Source of the DNA: Trebonia sp963795335
Lineage (GTDB): Bacteria; Actinomycetota; Actinomycetes; Streptosporangiales; Streptosporangiaceae
DNA length: 64,000 bases
Assembly: GCA_963795335.1 (NCBI GenBank)
Contig: CAWCHI010000017.1
Span: forward strand, 1-64,000
Direction of reading: 5' to 3'
Shown: positions 35,716 through 44,358 of the stretch, piece by piece
Numbering within the stretch: the stretch's first letter is position 1
Layout: every line of letters starts with the position of its first letter
Translations under genes and position numbers: made by a program
The notes under the pieces: model-generated
Database searches by the model: none
What the model saw: the letters and a program-made list of their open reading frames with translations, nothing else
What the model was told of the DNA's origin: nothing

Positions 35716-37707
35716 ATGGCATCCATGCGTATTGCGCGACGGGCAGTCCTTGCCGTCGTGGTCAGCGGTGCGGCCGCCCTCGGCGGGCTCGCCGCGGCGG
35801 CAGCCCCGGCGTCGGCGGCCGGGCCCGCGCGCCACTACCTGAACGGCAGTACCCCCAAGTGGCTGAGTAAGGCCCACAGCGTCGGCGCCACGTCCTCCTC
35901 CGAAGCGGTGAGCTTCGGAATGGTGCTCGGCCTCCGGAATGAAGCCGGGGCGGAGGCGGCCCTGCAGGCGATCTCGTCCCCGGACAGCGCGAGCTACGGC
36001 AAGTGGCTGTCCAACCAGGCCTTCGACGAGCGCTACGCACCCGCGAAGAGCAGCGTCAGCGCGGTGCAGGCCTGGCTCCGCACCCAGGGCTTCACGGTGA
36101 CCCAGACACTGCCCAGCGGCCAGCTGGTCGAAGTCAGCGGCACGGCGGACCAGGTGGAGAAGACGTTCGGCAGCCAGCTGAACAACTACTCCTACCAGGG
36201 CAAGACGGTGCGGGCGAACGCGGGCGAACTGTCGCTGCCGGCCAGCACCCCGGCCGCGGTCATCGACGCCGTCTCCGGGATCGTCGGCATTGACCAGGGC
36301 ACGGCCCTGAAGTCGCCCGCGGACACGCTCCCTGGGCCCCCTCCGGGCGCGCGGTACGGCGTCCAGCCCTGCTCGGCCTACTACGCCCAGAAGGTCGCCA
36401 CCACCCTGCCGCCCGCCTACGGCAAGCACCAGCCGTACGCGGTCTGCGGCTACGTGCCGCAGCAGTACCAGTCCGCGTACGGTGAGTCCGCCCTGCTGCG
36501 CGCGGGAGTCACCGGCAAGGGCGTCACGGTCGCGATCACCGACGCCTACGCGGCCCCGACCATCTTGGCCGACGCCCAGAAGTACAACCAGGTTCACGGG
36601 CAGCCGGAGTTCGCCCCGGGCCAGTTCACGCAGATCACCCCGGCGGCTAACGGCTACGACGACGAGAGCGCGTGCGGCCCGCAGGGCTGGTACGGCGAGG
36701 AGACCCTGGACGTCGAGGCGGTGCACGCGATGGCGCCCGGCGCGAAGATCGTCTACGTGGGCGCGGCTGACTGCGAGAGCGCCCTGGACGACGCCTGGGC
36801 CAGCGCCATCGACAACCACGTGGCCAACATCATCACCAACTCGTGGACGGACGGCACGGACGACCTGAGCCTGCTCGGCACGTCGTACGTGCAGTTCTAC
36901 GAGCAGTACTCACTGGAGGCGGCGCTCACCGGGATCACGGTCAACTTCTCCGCGGGTGACGGCGGCGACGACACCAGCGGCGGGACCGACCTGGCGGCCA
37001 AGACGGTGGAGTTCCCGGCCGACCTGCCCTACGTCACCGGCGTCGGCGGCACCAGCGTGCTGATCGGCAGCAGGGGCCAGTGGCTCGACGAGTACGGCTG
37101 GCAGAACGACTACTCCCAGCTGACCGACGGCGCCTGGACGCCTGCCCCGCCCGGGGTCTACAGCTCCGGCGGCGGCGGCGGGACCAGCGTCCTGTTCCCG
37201 CAGCCCTTCTACCAGGCGGGCAAGGTGCCGACGAGCATCTCCGAGTACTTCGGCAGCACGCCGATGCGCGCGGTGCCGGACATCGCGGCCGCCGGTGACC
37301 CGAACACCGGCTTCGAAGTCGGTGAGACCCAGGTCTTCCCCAACGGCACGTACTGGGACCAGTACCGGATCGGCGGGACCAGCCTGTCCTCGCCGCTGAT
37401 CGCCGGCGTGGTCGCGGTGGCCGACCAGTTCACCCACACCTCACTCGGGTTCATCAACCCGCTGTACTACAAGCTGCTCGGTACGCCGGCACTGCACGAC
37501 ATCACGGCGCCGACCTCCCCGGTGGCTCAGGTCCGGACCAACTACGCCAACGGCGTGGACGCGTCGGGAGGGTTGACGTACGAGCTGCAGACCATCGACG
37601 TCCAGCAGACGACCCTGCACGACACGCCGGGTTATGACGACGAGACCGGGGTGGGCACGCCAAATGGCCCGCTGTTCTTCCTCGGGCTGCTCATAACCAA
37701 GCACTGA
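35716..37707 (+). CDS. Secreted S53 family serine peptidase (sedolisin/kumamolisin) with pro-domain
   Basis: The 663-residue protein starts MASMRIARRAVLAVVVSGAAALGGLAAAAAPASAAG, a Sec or Tat-like signal peptide with a probable cleavage after ASA. The pro-kumamolisin domain (about residues 45-200) includes DSASYGKWLSNQAFDERYAP. In the catalytic domain YGEETLDVEAVHAMAPGAKIVYVG supplies the Glu and Asp (about E328 and D332), NSWTDGT the oxyanion Asp region, and GGTSLSSPLIAGVVA the nucleophile Ser (about 556). VPDIAAAGDPNTGF and the C-terminal calcium region are present. S53 enzymes are active at acidic pH outside the cell, so this is probably a nutrient-scavenging protease. It is monocistronic, with a strong terminator behind it. 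Confidence 0.93.
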   Translation: MASMRIARRAVLAVVVSGAAALGGLAAAAAPASAAGPARHYLNGSTPKWLSKAHSVGATSSSEAVSFGMVLGLRNEAGAEAALQAISSPDSASYGKWLSNQAFDERYAPAKSSVSAVQAWLRTQGFTVTQTLPSGQLVEVSGTADQVEKTFGSQLNNYSYQGKTVRANAGELSLPASTPAAVIDAVSGIVGIDQGTALKSPADTLPGPPPGARYGVQPCSAYYAQKVATTLPPAYGKHQPYAVCGYVPQQYQSAYGESALLRAGVTGKGVTVAITDAYAAPTILADAQKYNQVHGQPEFAPGQFTQITPAANGYDDESACGPQGWYGEETLDVEAVHAMAPGAKIVYVGAADCESALDDAWASAIDNHVANIITNSWTDGTDDLSLLGTSYVQFYEQYSLEAALTGITVNFSAGDGGDDTSGGTDLAAKTVEFPADLPYVTGVGGTSVLIGSRGQWLDEYGWQNDYSQLTDGAWTPAPPGVYSSGGGGGTSVLFPQPFYQAGKVPTSISEYFGSTPMRAVPDIAAAGDPNTGFEVGETQVFPNGTYWDQYRIGGTSLSSPLIAGVVAVADQFTHTSLGFINPLYYKLLGTPALHDITAPTSPVAQVRTNYANGVDASGGLTYELQTIDVQQTTLHDTPGYDDETGVGTPNGPLFFLGLLITKH

Positions 37708-37727
37708 CGTCATCACAGTGACGTGAG

Positions 37728-37761
37728 GGAGGCCCGGGGCTCGGCTGAGCCCCGGGCCTCC
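37728..37761 (+). terminator. Strong hairpin terminator after the S53 peptidase
   Basis: GGAGGCCCGGGGCTC (37728-37742) and GAGCCCCGGGCCTCC (37747-37761) form a perfect 15-bp stem with the loop GGCT. It lies 20 bases after the peptidase stop and before the NAD kinase. The stem is followed by TGGCTGTG, not a T-run, as is common in high-GC actinobacteria. Confidence 0.8.
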
Positions 37762-37832
37762 TGGCTGTGCACGTGCACCCGTCCGCCGGGCGGGGGCAAG
37801 ATCGGCGGGCCGGCGGCGGATAGTGTGGCCCT

Positions 37833-38714
37833 GTGCACACGATCGGGCTTGTCCTGCATCCGCGGCGTGACTCGGCCGAGGCGGTCGAGACGATCCTGAG
37901 CTGGGCCGCGCGCAACGGGACCGAGATCCTCGGCATCGGCGCCGAGATCCAGCGGCTCAACTGCGCCGCCACCGCCGTCACCTCGGCCGAGCTGGGCAAG
38001 CGGTCGGACCTGATCGTCAGCCTGGGCGGGGACGGGACGATGCTGCGGGCGATGCGGCTGGCCGACGGCCAGCGCGCCCCCGTCCTCGGGGTCAACCTGG
38101 GCAAGCTCGGCTTCCTGGCCGAGGTGGACGTGCCCGACCTGCCCTGGGCGCTGTCGGCCATCGACCGCAGCGAGTTCACCGTCGAGCCCCGGATGGCGAT
38201 CGACGCAGCGGTCGGCACCAGCACCGTGACCGCCTTCAACGACGTCGCCGCGGTCCGAGTCCCGGGTGACGGCAGTGCACTGGTCGCGGTCCGGGTCGGC
38301 GGCCAGCCGTTCGTCAGCTACGCGGCCGACGCGGTCATCGCGGCCACCCCGACCGGCTCGACCGCCTACAGCTTCTCCGCGGGCGGCCCGATCATCAGCC
38401 CGTCGGTCGAGGCGCTGCTGATCACCCCGGCCGCCCCGCACTCGGCCTACAACCGCGGGGTGGTGCTGTCGGTCGACGACCCCGTCACCCTCGAGCTGCT
38501 GCCGTCCAGCGGCCGGCTGGCGATCGAGGTCGACGGCCGGGTCTCCTGCTATTCGAGGGCAGGGGACAGCATCGAGCTGCGGGCCCGGCCCGGCGGCGCC
38601 CGCGTCGTGCGGCTCGGGCACACCAGCTTCTACCAGCGGGCCCGGCGCAAGCTGCGGATCACCGACTCGGCCGAGATCGACGTGCCCGGGCTGGAGATCA
38701 TCCCCGAGGCGTAG
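37833..38714 (+). CDS. nadK: NAD kinase
   Basis: GTG 37833 starts VHTIGLVLHPRRDSAEAVETILSWA. The 293-residue protein carries LIVSLGGDGTMLRAMRLA (GGDG motif with the catalytic Asp), VLGVNLGKLGFLAEV, TAFNDVAA (NE/D motif, here ND), VSYAADAVIAATPTGSTAYSFSAGGPIISPSVEALLITP and LAIEVDGR. It makes NADP from NAD and ATP or polyphosphate. Its 3-prime end overlaps the convergent metallo-beta-lactamase gene by 17 bases. In many actinobacteria nadK sits with tlyA and recN; here it does not, so this may be a second copy. Confidence 0.9.
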   Translation: MHTIGLVLHPRRDSAEAVETILSWAARNGTEILGIGAEIQRLNCAATAVTSAELGKRSDLIVSLGGDGTMLRAMRLADGQRAPVLGVNLGKLGFLAEVDVPDLPWALSAIDRSEFTVEPRMAIDAAVGTSTVTAFNDVAAVRVPGDGSALVAVRVGGQPFVSYAADAVIAATPTGSTAYSFSAGGPIISPSVEALLITPAAPHSAYNRGVVLSVDDPVTLELLPSSGRLAIEVDGRVSCYSRAGDSIELRARPGGARVVRLGHTSFYQRARRKLRITDSAEIDVPGLEIIPEA

Positions 38715-39534
38715 CCACCTCGCCCGGGGCCTCGCCCCGCAGGAACTGGATGTAGCGCACGGCCGAGGCCTCCAGGGTGACGCGGGCGCCGGAGCGGATG
38801 GCCGGCGCCCACCCGCCGTAGATCCGGTCGAACGGGTCGTCGCGCAGGGCCCCGAGGATGCCGCGGACGGACGCCTCCGGCAGCGGCAGCCGGTTGGGCG
38901 CGCTCCACAAGAACGTCAGCCGGTCCTCGCCCGGCGTCACCATGATCGTGTCGCCGGTCAGCAGCGCCCCGGCGCCGTCCGCCCCCGCCGCCCAGTGCAC
39001 CACCGCGCTGCCGGGGAAGTGCCCGCCGCACTGCACCAGGGTCACCCCGGGCAGCACCGGCAGCCGCGTGTGCCAGGTGCGGATGGCCGGGTCGGGAAGG
39101 GTCACCCAGGCGGCGTCGGCTTCCGGCACCCAGATGTCGGCGCCGAAGGCGCGGGCCCACTCGGACATGGCGCCGTAGAAATGCGGGTGGCTCGCGCTGA
39201 CCGCGCGCAGCCCGCCGAGCTGGCGCACCTGCTCGGCCGCGGCGTCGTCGAGGTAGCCGGGCGGGTCCCACAGCAGGTTGCCGTCGGTGGTGGTGACGAT
39301 CAGGCCGCGCTGCCCGATGCCGACCGGGGGAGTGACGCCCAGCCCGTACAGGCCCGGCTCCTCGCTCCAGAGCTCGCACTGGCGCCCGTCGGCCGCCAGC
39401 TCGGTCTGGGTGGTCCAGCGCTGACCAGACGGGGGAACCCACTGCCGCTCGTCGGAGCAGATGGTGCAGGCGGCGGGCGGGACGGCGGTCTCCGGGTAGT
39501 GGTTACCGCAGGCGGTGCAGATCCAGGCAGACAC
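38698..39534 (-). CDS. Metallo-beta-lactamase-fold protein with N-terminal zinc ribbon
   Basis: The 278-residue protein starts MSAWICTACGNHYPETAVPPAACTICSDERQWV, a four-cysteine (CxxC, CxxC) rubredoxin-like metal site. The hydrolase domain has GLIVTTTDGNLLWDPPGYLD, AVSASHPHFYGAMSEWARAFGADIWVP (reduced HxH motif), VQCGGHFPGSAVVHW (metal His) and GALLTGDTIMVTPGEDRLTFLWSAPNRLPLPEA (Asp ligand). The family is found in actinobacteria and fungi without a settled function. The classical HxHxDH is degenerate, so the metal load may be unusual. Confidence 0.8.
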   Translation of the reverse strand: MSAWICTACGNHYPETAVPPAACTICSDERQWVPPSGQRWTTQTELAADGRQCELWSEEPGLYGLGVTPPVGIGQRGLIVTTTDGNLLWDPPGYLDDAAAEQVRQLGGLRAVSASHPHFYGAMSEWARAFGADIWVPEADAAWVTLPDPAIRTWHTRLPVLPGVTLVQCGGHFPGSAVVHWAAGADGAGALLTGDTIMVTPGEDRLTFLWSAPNRLPLPEASVRGILGALRDDPFDRIYGGWAPAIRSGARVTLEASAVRYIQFLRGEAPGEVATPRG

Positions 39535-39619
39535 CGTTCCTCCTCGGGGGTTGTCGGCACTTCACGAAGATCACCGTACGCCCGGCCCCGGCCGGCGGAT
39601 CCGCGGATCATAGAGTGGC

Positions 39620-40959
39620 GTGGTGAGCGACCTGAGCAAACGCGTCCACGACCTGCTGCCCGGCCTGATCGGCGACCTGGAAGACCTGGTCCGCATCCAG
39701 TCGGTCAGCGCCGACCCGCAGCGGCGGGGCGAGGTGGAGAAGTCCGCCGCCAAGACGGCCCAGCTGCTGGCGGCCGAGGGGGTCGCGGCCGAGATCGTCC
39801 GGGCCCGCCCGGGCGCCCCGCCGGCCGTCATCGGGGAGCGGCCGGGACCGCCGGGCGCGCCGGTCGTGCTGCTGTACGCGCACCACGACGTGCAGCCGGA
39901 AAACGACCCGGAGGACTGGGACAGCCCGCCGTTCGAGCCTGCTGTCCGGGGGATGAGGCTCTACGGCCGGGGCGCGGCCGACGACAAGGCTGGCATCGCG
40001 GTGCACGTGGGGGCGCTGCGCGCGCTGGGCGACGACCTGCCGGTCACCGTGCGGTTCTTCATCGAGGGGGAGGAGGAGGTCTCCTCCGAGACCCTGCCCG
40101 ACCTGCTGCGCCAGTACCGCGACCGGCTCGCGGCCGACGTCATCGTCATCGCCGACGCGGGGAACTGGGACATCGGCGTCCCGTCGCTCACCACCAGCCT
40201 GCGCGGGCTGATCCGGGTCGACGTCGAGGTCCGCACCCTCACCCACGCGGTCCACTCCGGGATGTGGGGCGGCCTCGTCCCCGACGCCATCATGGCCCTC
40301 ACCCGGCTGCTGTCCACCCTGTGGGGGCAGGACGGCAGCCCCGCCGTGGCCGGGCTGGTCACCGCGCCCGCCTCCGGCGTCGACTATCCCGAGGAACGGC
40401 TGCGGGCCGAGTCCGGGGCCGCCCCCGGGACCAGCTGGGTGGGGCCGGCCCGGCCGCCGACCGGCTGTGGACCAAGCCCGCCATTACCGTCACCGGACTC
40501 GACGCCCCGAAGGTCGCGGGCGCGTCCAACACCCTCGTGCCGGCCGCCCGGGCCAAGGTCACGATCCGGCTCGCCCCCGGCGACACCAGCGCCAACGCCG
40601 TGGCCCGGCTCCGCGAGCACCTGGAGCAGCACGTCCCGTGGGGCGCCGGGCTGACCGTCACCGTGGTCGACGCGGGCGAGCCGACGGTGCTGCCGACCAC
40701 CGGCCCGGCCTACGCGGCCGCGCGGGCCGCCCTGGCCGAGGCGTGGGACGGCGTCACCCCGGTCGACATGGGCACCGGCGGCTCGATCCCGTTCATCGCC
40801 GAGTTCCAGGAGACCTTCCCCGGCGCCAGCATCCTCGTCACCGGGGTGGAGGACCCCGACACCCGGGCCCACGGCCCCAACGAGGGGCTGCACCTGCCCG
40901 AGTTCGAGCGGGCCGTGCTGGCCGAGGCGCTGCTGCTGGAACGGCTCGGCCGCGGCTGA
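39620..40959 (+). CDS. M20 family dipeptidase, one frame break
   Basis: Starts at GTG 39620 or GTG 39623. The protein (about 446 residues) has LIGDLEDLVRIQSVSADPQ, VVLLYAHHDVQPENDPEDWDSPPFEPAVRGMRLYGRGAADDKAGIAVHVGAL (HxD metal motif and the bridging Asp) and VRFFIEGEEEVSSETLPDLL (catalytic EE). The lid domain includes LRGLIRVDVEVRTLTHAVHSGMWGGLVPDAIMAL, and the C-terminal PVDMGTGGSIPFIAEFQETFPGASILVTGVEDPDTRAHGPNEGLHLPEFERAV completes the metal site. A single break near 40435 separates the parts. It is a cytoplasmic metallo-dipeptidase that may recycle peptides produced by the S53 protease. Confidence 0.9.
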
Positions 40960-41086
40960 GCCGGGCGGCGGCCACCTGGCGGCCGGCGGTTGACCCGCTC
41001 CTGGCGGGGTCTGAGCGCGCTCGACCGCCCCGCGGCGCCGCCTGCCCACCGCCTGACCTGGCGCCTGGGCCGGCGGCCGGCATATC

Positions 41087-42328
41087 GTGAAGAAAGCCGG
41101 CCAGCGTGCACACGGGGGGTTGCGGCCGATCGACGATGACATCCTCAGCCAGGGCGGGGACCGCGAGCCGGGTCCCCGCTGGCGCCGCCTGGCCCTGATC
41201 GCGGCGCTGATCCTGGCCGTCGCGGGCGGCGGCGCCTACCTCGCCGTCAGCCGTCACCCGGCGCACCCCACGGCCGCCCGCCCGTCTCCCGCCCCCAGCG
41301 CCACCCTGGTGCCGGACGGCGCCAGCCTGCCGGCCGAGCCAGACGGGATCGCCGGCCAGACCCAGGCCTGGAGCCAGGACCTGCGCCTGCCCGCTGCCGG
41401 GACCCGGCCGTCCTGGTTCTCCCCGGCCTCCGGCCAGGCCGAGGCGATCGGCGGCCTGCCCGCCAGCGCGGCCGGCTACCAGTTCACCCGCGTCGGCGGC
41501 GGCTGGGCGGTGCAGGCCGGCCCGGCCTCAGCGGCCGCCTGCGCCGGCTGCGCCGCGCCGCCGGCCCCGGTCTGGTTCCTGGCCGACGGCGCACACACGG
41601 TGACCATGATCGGCCTCGCCGACCTGGTCGCGCCGGCCGCCGCCGACGGCGCCGTCTGGCTCACCAGCTACCCGCGCGGCGCCAGCCTGCTCACCGCGGC
41701 CGGCACGGCCCGGGAAGTCCGCCCGGGGGCCGCCCCGGGCGGGCCGGTGACGCTGCCAGCCGGTTACGCGATCGCCGCGGGGACGACGAAGGGCCTGCTG
41801 CTGCGGCCCGTCAGCCAGCAGGCGGCGCAGGTCGTCGTGCTCTGGGACCCAGCTGGCGGCCGCGCGGGCCAGTCGTTCCCCGGCCTGCTGGCGGCCAGCC
41901 CGGATGCGATCGCCTGGTCCTCGCCGTGCCGGCCGCAGTGCACGGTCCAGACCCTCGACCTGGCCACCGGCCGCCGCGCCACGCTGAAGCTGGCCGCCGG
42001 CAGTTCCCCGGTCAGCGCCTCCTTCAGCCCCGACGGCCGCTACCTGGCGGTCCAGGACAGCGTCGGCAACAGCGGCGACGGCGGCGACCTGGCCATGCAG
42101 CTGGAGGTTGCCCCGCTGGCGACCGGGCGGCTCAGCGCCGTCCCGGGCACCTGGGTCAGCAGCGACGCGCTGGTCGGCTACGGCTGGCCCGACGGCAGCG
42201 ACAGCCTGGTCGCCGAGTTCAGCTTCACCACGAAGATGCAGCTCGCCTCCTGGCACCCGGGCGCCACCCGCCCGGCCGTGGCCCTGCTCCGCCCAGTTCC
42301 CGGCCAGGGCTCGCTCATCCTCGGCTGA
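41087..42328 (+). CDS. Membrane-anchored extracytoplasmic protein of unknown function, probable beta propeller
   Basis: GTG 41087 starts an intact 413-residue protein. After a short cytoplasmic N-terminus (RPIDDDILSQGGDREPGPRWRR) one membrane helix follows (about residues 35-54, LALIAALILAVAGGGAYLAV). It is followed by an Ala/Pro-rich linker and a large outer domain. Repeated motifs such as ASPDAIAWSSPCRPQCTVQTLDLATGRRATLKL and SPVSASFSPDGRYLAVQDSVGN resemble WD40/TolB-like blades. The CAGCAAPPAP pair may form a disulfide. I do not recognise a specific family. The N-terminal layout resembles proteins encoded with sigma factors, but none is adjacent. Confidence 0.7.
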   Translation: MKKAGQRAHGGLRPIDDDILSQGGDREPGPRWRRLALIAALILAVAGGGAYLAVSRHPAHPTAARPSPAPSATLVPDGASLPAEPDGIAGQTQAWSQDLRLPAAGTRPSWFSPASGQAEAIGGLPASAAGYQFTRVGGGWAVQAGPASAAACAGCAAPPAPVWFLADGAHTVTMIGLADLVAPAAADGAVWLTSYPRGASLLTAAGTAREVRPGAAPGGPVTLPAGYAIAAGTTKGLLLRPVSQQAAQVVVLWDPAGGRAGQSFPGLLAASPDAIAWSSPCRPQCTVQTLDLATGRRATLKLAAGSSPVSASFSPDGRYLAVQDSVGNSGDGGDLAMQLEVAPLATGRLSAVPGTWVSSDALVGYGWPDGSDSLVAEFSFTTKMQLASWHPGATRPAVALLRPVPGQGSLILG

Positions 42329-42451
42329 GGCCTCCGGCCCGCCAGCACCCGGCCGGGGCCGGGCCAGGGTACTTCCCGGGCGCGAACGCGGTGCGGGCGG
42401 CGGCATCCTCGCCCTGATGGGGCAACCGCTTCGTGGAGAGGACCCGCCCGG

Positions 42452-42895
42452 ATGGACATGAAGCTCGAGGTCGTGGTGCTGCCGGTCGCTGACGTGGACC
42501 GGGCCAAGGATTTCTACCAGGAGCTCGGGTGGCGGCTGGACGCTGACGTCAGCCCCGCGCCGGATTACCGGGTGGTGCAGCTGACGCCGCCCGGCTCGGC
42601 CTGCTCGGTCATCTTCGGCCGCGGGGTGACCGCCGCTGCCCCCGGATCGGTCGAGCAGCTGACGCTGACGGTGGAGGACATCCGGGCGGCCCGGGACGAG
42701 ATCGCCGGGCACGGGGTTGACGTCAGCGAGGTCTTCCACGACGAGACCGGGGTCTTCCACCACGCCGGGACGGCCTGCCGGCTGCACGGGCGGGACCCGG
42801 GCGGCAGGAGTTACGCCTCCTTCGCCGCGTTCACCGACCCGGACGGCAACGGCTGGATGCTGCAGGAGATCACCACCCGGCTGCCGGGCCGGTAG
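42452..42895 (+). CDS. VOC (glyoxalase/bleomycin-resistance) family protein
   Basis: ATG 42452 starts a 147-residue protein: MDMKLEVVVLPVADVDRAKDFYQELGWRLDADV, YRVVQLTPPGSACSVIFGRGV, EQLTLTVEDIRAARDEIAGHGVDVSEVFHD and FAAFTDPDGNGWMLQEITTRLPGR. The two beta-alpha-beta-beta-beta modules and the FxDPDGNxWxLQE ending are standard. The substrate is unknown. It is followed after 13 bases by a tiny isomerase-like fragment and then the flavin reductase, apparently in one transcript. Confidence 0.88.
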   Translation: MDMKLEVVVLPVADVDRAKDFYQELGWRLDADVSPAPDYRVVQLTPPGSACSVIFGRGVTAAAPGSVEQLTLTVEDIRAARDEIAGHGVDVSEVFHDETGVFHHAGTACRLHGRDPGGRSYASFAAFTDPDGNGWMLQEITTRLPGR

Positions 42896-42908
42896 GGGAG
42901 CGACTCCG

Positions 42909-42995
42909 ATGGAATTCCTCGTCACCATTACCACCCGCGTCCCCGCCGGGGACGTCGGGAACGTGCACGAGAGGGCGGGAGCACACCATGGCTGA
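42909..42995 (+). pseudogene. Short fragment resembling the start of muconolactone isomerase-family proteins
   Basis: ATG 42909 encodes MEFLVTITTRVPAGDVGNVH and a few more residues, 28 in all, and ends at TGA 42993-42995, overlapping the next start. MEFLVTITTRVPAG is like the first strand of actinobacterial muconolactone delta-isomerase-like proteins (normally about 90 residues). The remainder is missing, which suggests an internal deletion that left only the beginning and the coupling to the next gene. It could also be a leader peptide. Confidence 0.45.
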
Positions 42996-44337
42996 TTACG
43001 ATGTCATCGTCCTCGGGGGCGGCTCACCGGGCGAGCACTGCGCCGGCGCCCTGGCCGACGGCGGCCTGCGGGTCGCGGTGGTCGAGCAGCGCCTGGTCGG
43101 CGGCGAGTGCTCCTATTACGCCTGTATTCCGTCGAAGGCGCTGCTGCGCCCGGGTGAGGCGGTCCGCGACGCGGTCGACGCGGGCGCGACCGCCGCCGTC
43201 GACGTGCCCGCGGCGCTGGCCTACCGCGACTTCATGGTGTCGAACTACTCCGACGACGGCCAGCAGCGCTGGCTCGCGGGCAAGGGCATCGACTTGCTGC
43301 GTGGCACCGGGCGACTGGCCGGCCCGGGCCGGGTCGAGGTCGACGGGAGGCCGCACACCGCCCGTCATGTCGTCATCGCGACCGGCTCGGACCCGGCCTT
43401 CCCGCCGGTTCCCGGCCTGGACGGCCTCGACGGGGTGTGGACCAACCGGGAAGCGACCGCCATGAAGCAGGTACCGCGGCACCTGCTGATCATCGGGGGC
43501 GGGCCGGTTGGGGTGGAGATGGCGCAGATCGTGCAGGGCCTGGGCGGCACGGCCACGATCGTCGAGGGAGCCGCGCGGCTGCTGCCGCATGAGGCCGCCC
43601 CGCTGGGCGAGGCCCTGGGCGCCGTGCTCGGCCGGGACGGCATCGAGCTGGTCCTCGGCGCCCGGGTGACGGGGGCCGGGCGCGACGGGCAGGACTACCG
43701 GCTGACCCTGGACGACGGCCGCACCCTGACCGGCGACCGGCTGCTGGTCGCGACCGGGCGACGGGTGCGGCTGCCGGACGGGCTCGACACGGTCGGGGTC
43801 ACGGCGGGCCGGCATGGCGTCCCGGTCGACGCGCGGTTGCGGGTCGCCGACCGGCTGTGGGCGATCGGCGACGCCACCGGGCTGTGGCTGCTCACCCATG
43901 TCGGCAAGTACCAGGGCGAGGTGGTCGCGGCCAACATCCTCGGTGAGCCCCGGGACGCGCACTACGAGGCCGTGCCCCGGTGCGTCTACACCGATCCGCA
44001 GGCGGCCGCGGTCGGCGACAGCACGGCGCCGTACAGCGGGACCGCCCCGCTGTCAGGGGTGGCCAAGACCGCCACCTACACCCACGCCTACGCCGACTCG
44101 GGCGGCTTCCTCACCCTGCTCAGCGACGGGGAGCGGCTGACCGGCGCCTACGCCCTCGGCCCGGAGGCGGGCGAATGGCTGCAGCAGGCCACCCTCGCGA
44201 TCCGGGCGCGGGTGCCGCTGGCGGTGCTGCGGGACGTGATCCAGCCCTTCCCGGCCTTCACTGAGATCTACAACGACGCCCTCAAGGACCTGCACGCGCA
44301 GGTCAGCGCCGGCCAGCGAGAACCGGCGCACCAGTGA
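42988..44337 (+). CDS. FAD-dependent pyridine nucleotide-disulfide oxidoreductase
   Basis: An intact 449-residue protein, ATG 42988. DVIVLGGGSPGEHCAGALADGGLRVAVVE binds FAD. GGECSYYACIPSKALLRP has the redox-active Cys pair (about C41 and C46, spacing CxxxxC). HLLIIGGGPVGVEMAQIVQGLGGTATIVE is the NAD(P) fold and RLWAIGDATGLWLLTHVGKYQGEVVAANI the second FAD contact. The C-terminus, FTEIYNDALKDLH, lacks the usual His-Glu pair of lipoamide dehydrogenase (normally HPT.SE). It therefore resembles the mercuric-reductase-like or quinone-reductase-like branch rather than true Lpd. The physiological partner is unknown. Confidence 0.88.
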   Translation: MADYDVIVLGGGSPGEHCAGALADGGLRVAVVEQRLVGGECSYYACIPSKALLRPGEAVRDAVDAGATAAVDVPAALAYRDFMVSNYSDDGQQRWLAGKGIDLLRGTGRLAGPGRVEVDGRPHTARHVVIATGSDPAFPPVPGLDGLDGVWTNREATAMKQVPRHLLIIGGGPVGVEMAQIVQGLGGTATIVEGAARLLPHEAAPLGEALGAVLGRDGIELVLGARVTGAGRDGQDYRLTLDDGRTLTGDRLLVATGRRVRLPDGLDTVGVTAGRHGVPVDARLRVADRLWAIGDATGLWLLTHVGKYQGEVVAANILGEPRDAHYEAVPRCVYTDPQAAAVGDSTAPYSGTAPLSGVAKTATYTHAYADSGGFLTLLSDGERLTGAYALGPEAGEWLQQATLAIRARVPLAVLRDVIQPFPAFTEIYNDALKDLHAQVSAGQREPAHQ

Positions 44338-44358
44338 GCGAGCCGGTGGGCTGCCGGG

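Noticed and set aside
42988..44337. Dihydrolipoamide dehydrogenase of a 2-oxoacid dehydrogenase complex
   Set aside because: The C-terminal His-Glu active-site pair is not visible, and no E1/E2 genes are nearby.
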